A DNA stretch of 36,782 bases from Hyphomicrobiales bacterium (GTDB taxonomy: Bacteria > Pseudomonadota > Alphaproteobacteria > Rhizobiales > Xanthobacteraceae). The position numbers and the translations under genes were made by a program. Every line of letters starts with the position of its first letter. The stretch's first letter is position 1. The DNA lies in assembly GCA_017305555.1 (NCBI GenBank), contig JAFKKM010000051.1, positions 1 to 36,782 of the forward strand, given 5' to 3'. This document shows, piece by piece, positions 35,607 through 36,782 of this stretch. Under the pieces are notes generated by a model. That model ran no database searches. It saw only the letters and a list, made by a program, of their open reading frames with translations, and was not told the DNA's origin.

Positions 35607-36782
35607 ATGACCGACTTCTCCCCCCGCGAAATCGTTTCCGAACTCGACCGTTTCATCGTCGGCCAGAACGACGCCAAGCGCGCCGTCGCCATCGCGCTGC
35701 GCAACCGCTGGCGGCGCATTCAACTCACCGGCTCGCTGCGTGAGGAAGTGCTGCCGAAGAACATCCTGATGATCGGCCCCACCGGCGTCGGCAAGACCGA
35801 GATCGCACGCCGGCTAGCAAAGCTCGCGGGTGCGCCGTTCTTGAAGGTGGAAGCCACCAAGTTCACCGAAGTGGGTTATGTCGGCCGTGACGTCGAGCAG
35901 ATTATTCGCGACCTGATCGAAGTCGGCATCGCGCAGACCCGCGAACGCAAGCGCAAGGACGTGCAGGCGCGCGCCCAGGTCGCCGCTGAGGACCGCGTGC
36001 TCGACGCACTGGTCGGCGCCAACGCCAGCGCCGCGACGCGTGATTCCTTCCGCCGCAAGCTGCGCGCCGGCGAACTCAACGACAAGGAAATCGAGATCGA
36101 GGTGCAGTCGACCGGCGGCACGCCGATGTTCGAGATTCCGGGGCTGCCCGGCGCGCAGATGGGCGCCATCTCGATCGGCGATATCTTTGGCAAGATGGGC
36201 GGCCGCACCAAGACGCGGCGCCTCACTGTGGAAGATTCGCATGAGATCCTCGTCAACGAGGAATCCGATAAGCTGCTCGACAACGACCAGCTTGTGCTGG
36301 AAGCCATCAGCACCGTCGAAAACAACGGCATCGTCTTCCTTGATGAGATCGACAAGATCTGCGTGCGTGATGGCGCGCGCGCCGGCGACGTTTCGCGCGA
36401 AGGCGTGCAGCGCGACCTGCTGCCGCTGATCGAAGGCACCACCGTCTCCACCAAGCACGGCGCGGTGAAGACCGACCACATCCTGTTCATCGCCTCCGGC
36501 GCGTTCCACATCGCCAAGCCATCTGACCTGTTGCCGGAACTGCAAGGTCGGTTGCCGATTCGCGTCGAGCTGAACGCGCTGACGCGCGACGACATGCGCC
36601 GCATCCTCACCGAGCCGGAAGCCTCGTTGATCAAACAGTATATCGCCCTGATGCAGACCGAAGGCGTGACGCTGGAATTGACCGACGATGCCATCGACGC
36701 GTTGGCCGATGTCGCCGTCGCGGTGAACGCCACAGTGGAAAATATCGGTGCGCGGCGTTTGCAGACGGTGATGGAGCGGGTG
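35607..36782 (+). CDS. hslU: ATP-dependent protease ATPase subunit HslU (3' truncated by window)
   Basis: AAA+ unfoldase that feeds substrates to HslV. The visible 392 residues start [20 protein letters not shown]. They contain Walker A GPTGVGKT (57-64), [20 protein letters not shown] (pore loop GYVG), the intermediate domain, and Walker [11 protein letters not shown]. The C-terminal part includes [19 protein letters not shown]. The full-length protein is usually about 434 residues; the last ~40 lie beyond the end of the window. It is an operon with hslV (9-nt gap). Confidence 0.96.
   Translation, partial: MTDFSPREIVSELDRFIVGQNDAKRAVAIALRNRWRRIQLTGSLREEVLPKNILMIGPTGVGKTEIARRLAKLAGAPFLKVEATKFTEVGYVGRDVEQIIRDLIEVGIAQTRERKRKDVQARAQVAAEDRVLDALVGANASAATRDSFRRKLRAGELNDKEIEIEVQSTGGTPMFEIPGLPGAQMGAISIGDIFGKMGGRTKTRRLTVEDSHEILVNEESDKLLDNDQLVLEAISTVENNGIVFLDEIDKICVRDGARAGDVSREGVQRDLLPLIEGTTVSTKHGAVKTDHILFIASGAFHIAKPSDLLPELQGRLPIRVELNALTRDDMRRILTEPEASLIKQYIALMQTEGVTLELTDDAIDALADVAVAVNATVENIGARRLQTVMERV

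Overview
The window is high-GC alphaproteobacterial chromosome. Protein sequences, gene order and the short palindromic repeats (GTCCCCGC-loop-GCGGGGAC, the GAGCATGATC element, and the GCGTTTTC/GCGTGAAGAAAACGC element) all suggest the Bradyrhizobium/Rhodopseudomonas/Afipia/Nitrobacter group (Nitrobacteraceae). The genus is inferred, not proven. The content is overwhelmingly conserved core genome. I see no rRNA, tRNA, CRISPR array, phage or transposase gene.

Layout. 1-2290: gdhA (NADP glutamate dehydrogenase) flanked on both sides by stacks of palindromic repeats. 2287-5670: an EI24/CysZ-like membrane protein, nth (endonuclease III) divergent from a DUF2244 membrane protein, then an Ada-like O6-methylguanine methyltransferase preceded by a truncated, diverged copy of its own N-terminal HTH region. 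5802-9597 (minus): gpmA, dapB, a DUF1330 protein, pyrF, an FMN reductase and a PmtA-type phospholipid methyltransferase. 9689-16807: a heat-shock region on the minus strand (dnaK-dnaJ and hrcA-grpE), with recognisable RpoH-type promoters before dnaK and grpE. It is interrupted by a plus-strand secreted protein of unknown function and a nicotinamidase with a Tat-like signal. 17130-19743 (plus): rph, rdgB, hemW. 19746-23558: a periplasmic-binding-like lipoprotein (PBP activator) divergent from rsmI-yraN-gshB. 23577-29068: a secreted unknown, an AT-rich intergenic stretch with a full CtrA-type box, comM/yifB, another small secreted unknown, and a hybrid sensor kinase. 29202-30167: an OlsB-like acyltransferase. 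30178-34847 (minus): the his cluster hisB-DUF2628-hisH-hisA-hisF-hisE followed by coaA. 35031-36782 (plus): hslV and hslU, the latter cut by the window end.

Functionally the window combines protein quality control (DnaK/DnaJ/GrpE/HrcA/HslVU), histidine biosynthesis, nucleotide housekeeping (pyrF, rdgB, rph), DNA repair (nth, Ada-like MGMT, ComM helicase), and lipid and envelope functions (PmtA, OlsB-like, LpoA-like).

I do not see a clear new multi-gene system. The observations most worth follow-up are the translationally coupled partial duplication of the Ada-like gene (4472-4777), the rph gene bracketed by an inverted pair of repeats, one of which supplies its stop codon, a possible Shine-Dalgarno-masking hairpin at 2255-2277, the CtrA box at 24306-24324, the exported nicotinamidase, the hybrid kinase with a degenerate first receiver, and HslV with an N-terminal propeptide.
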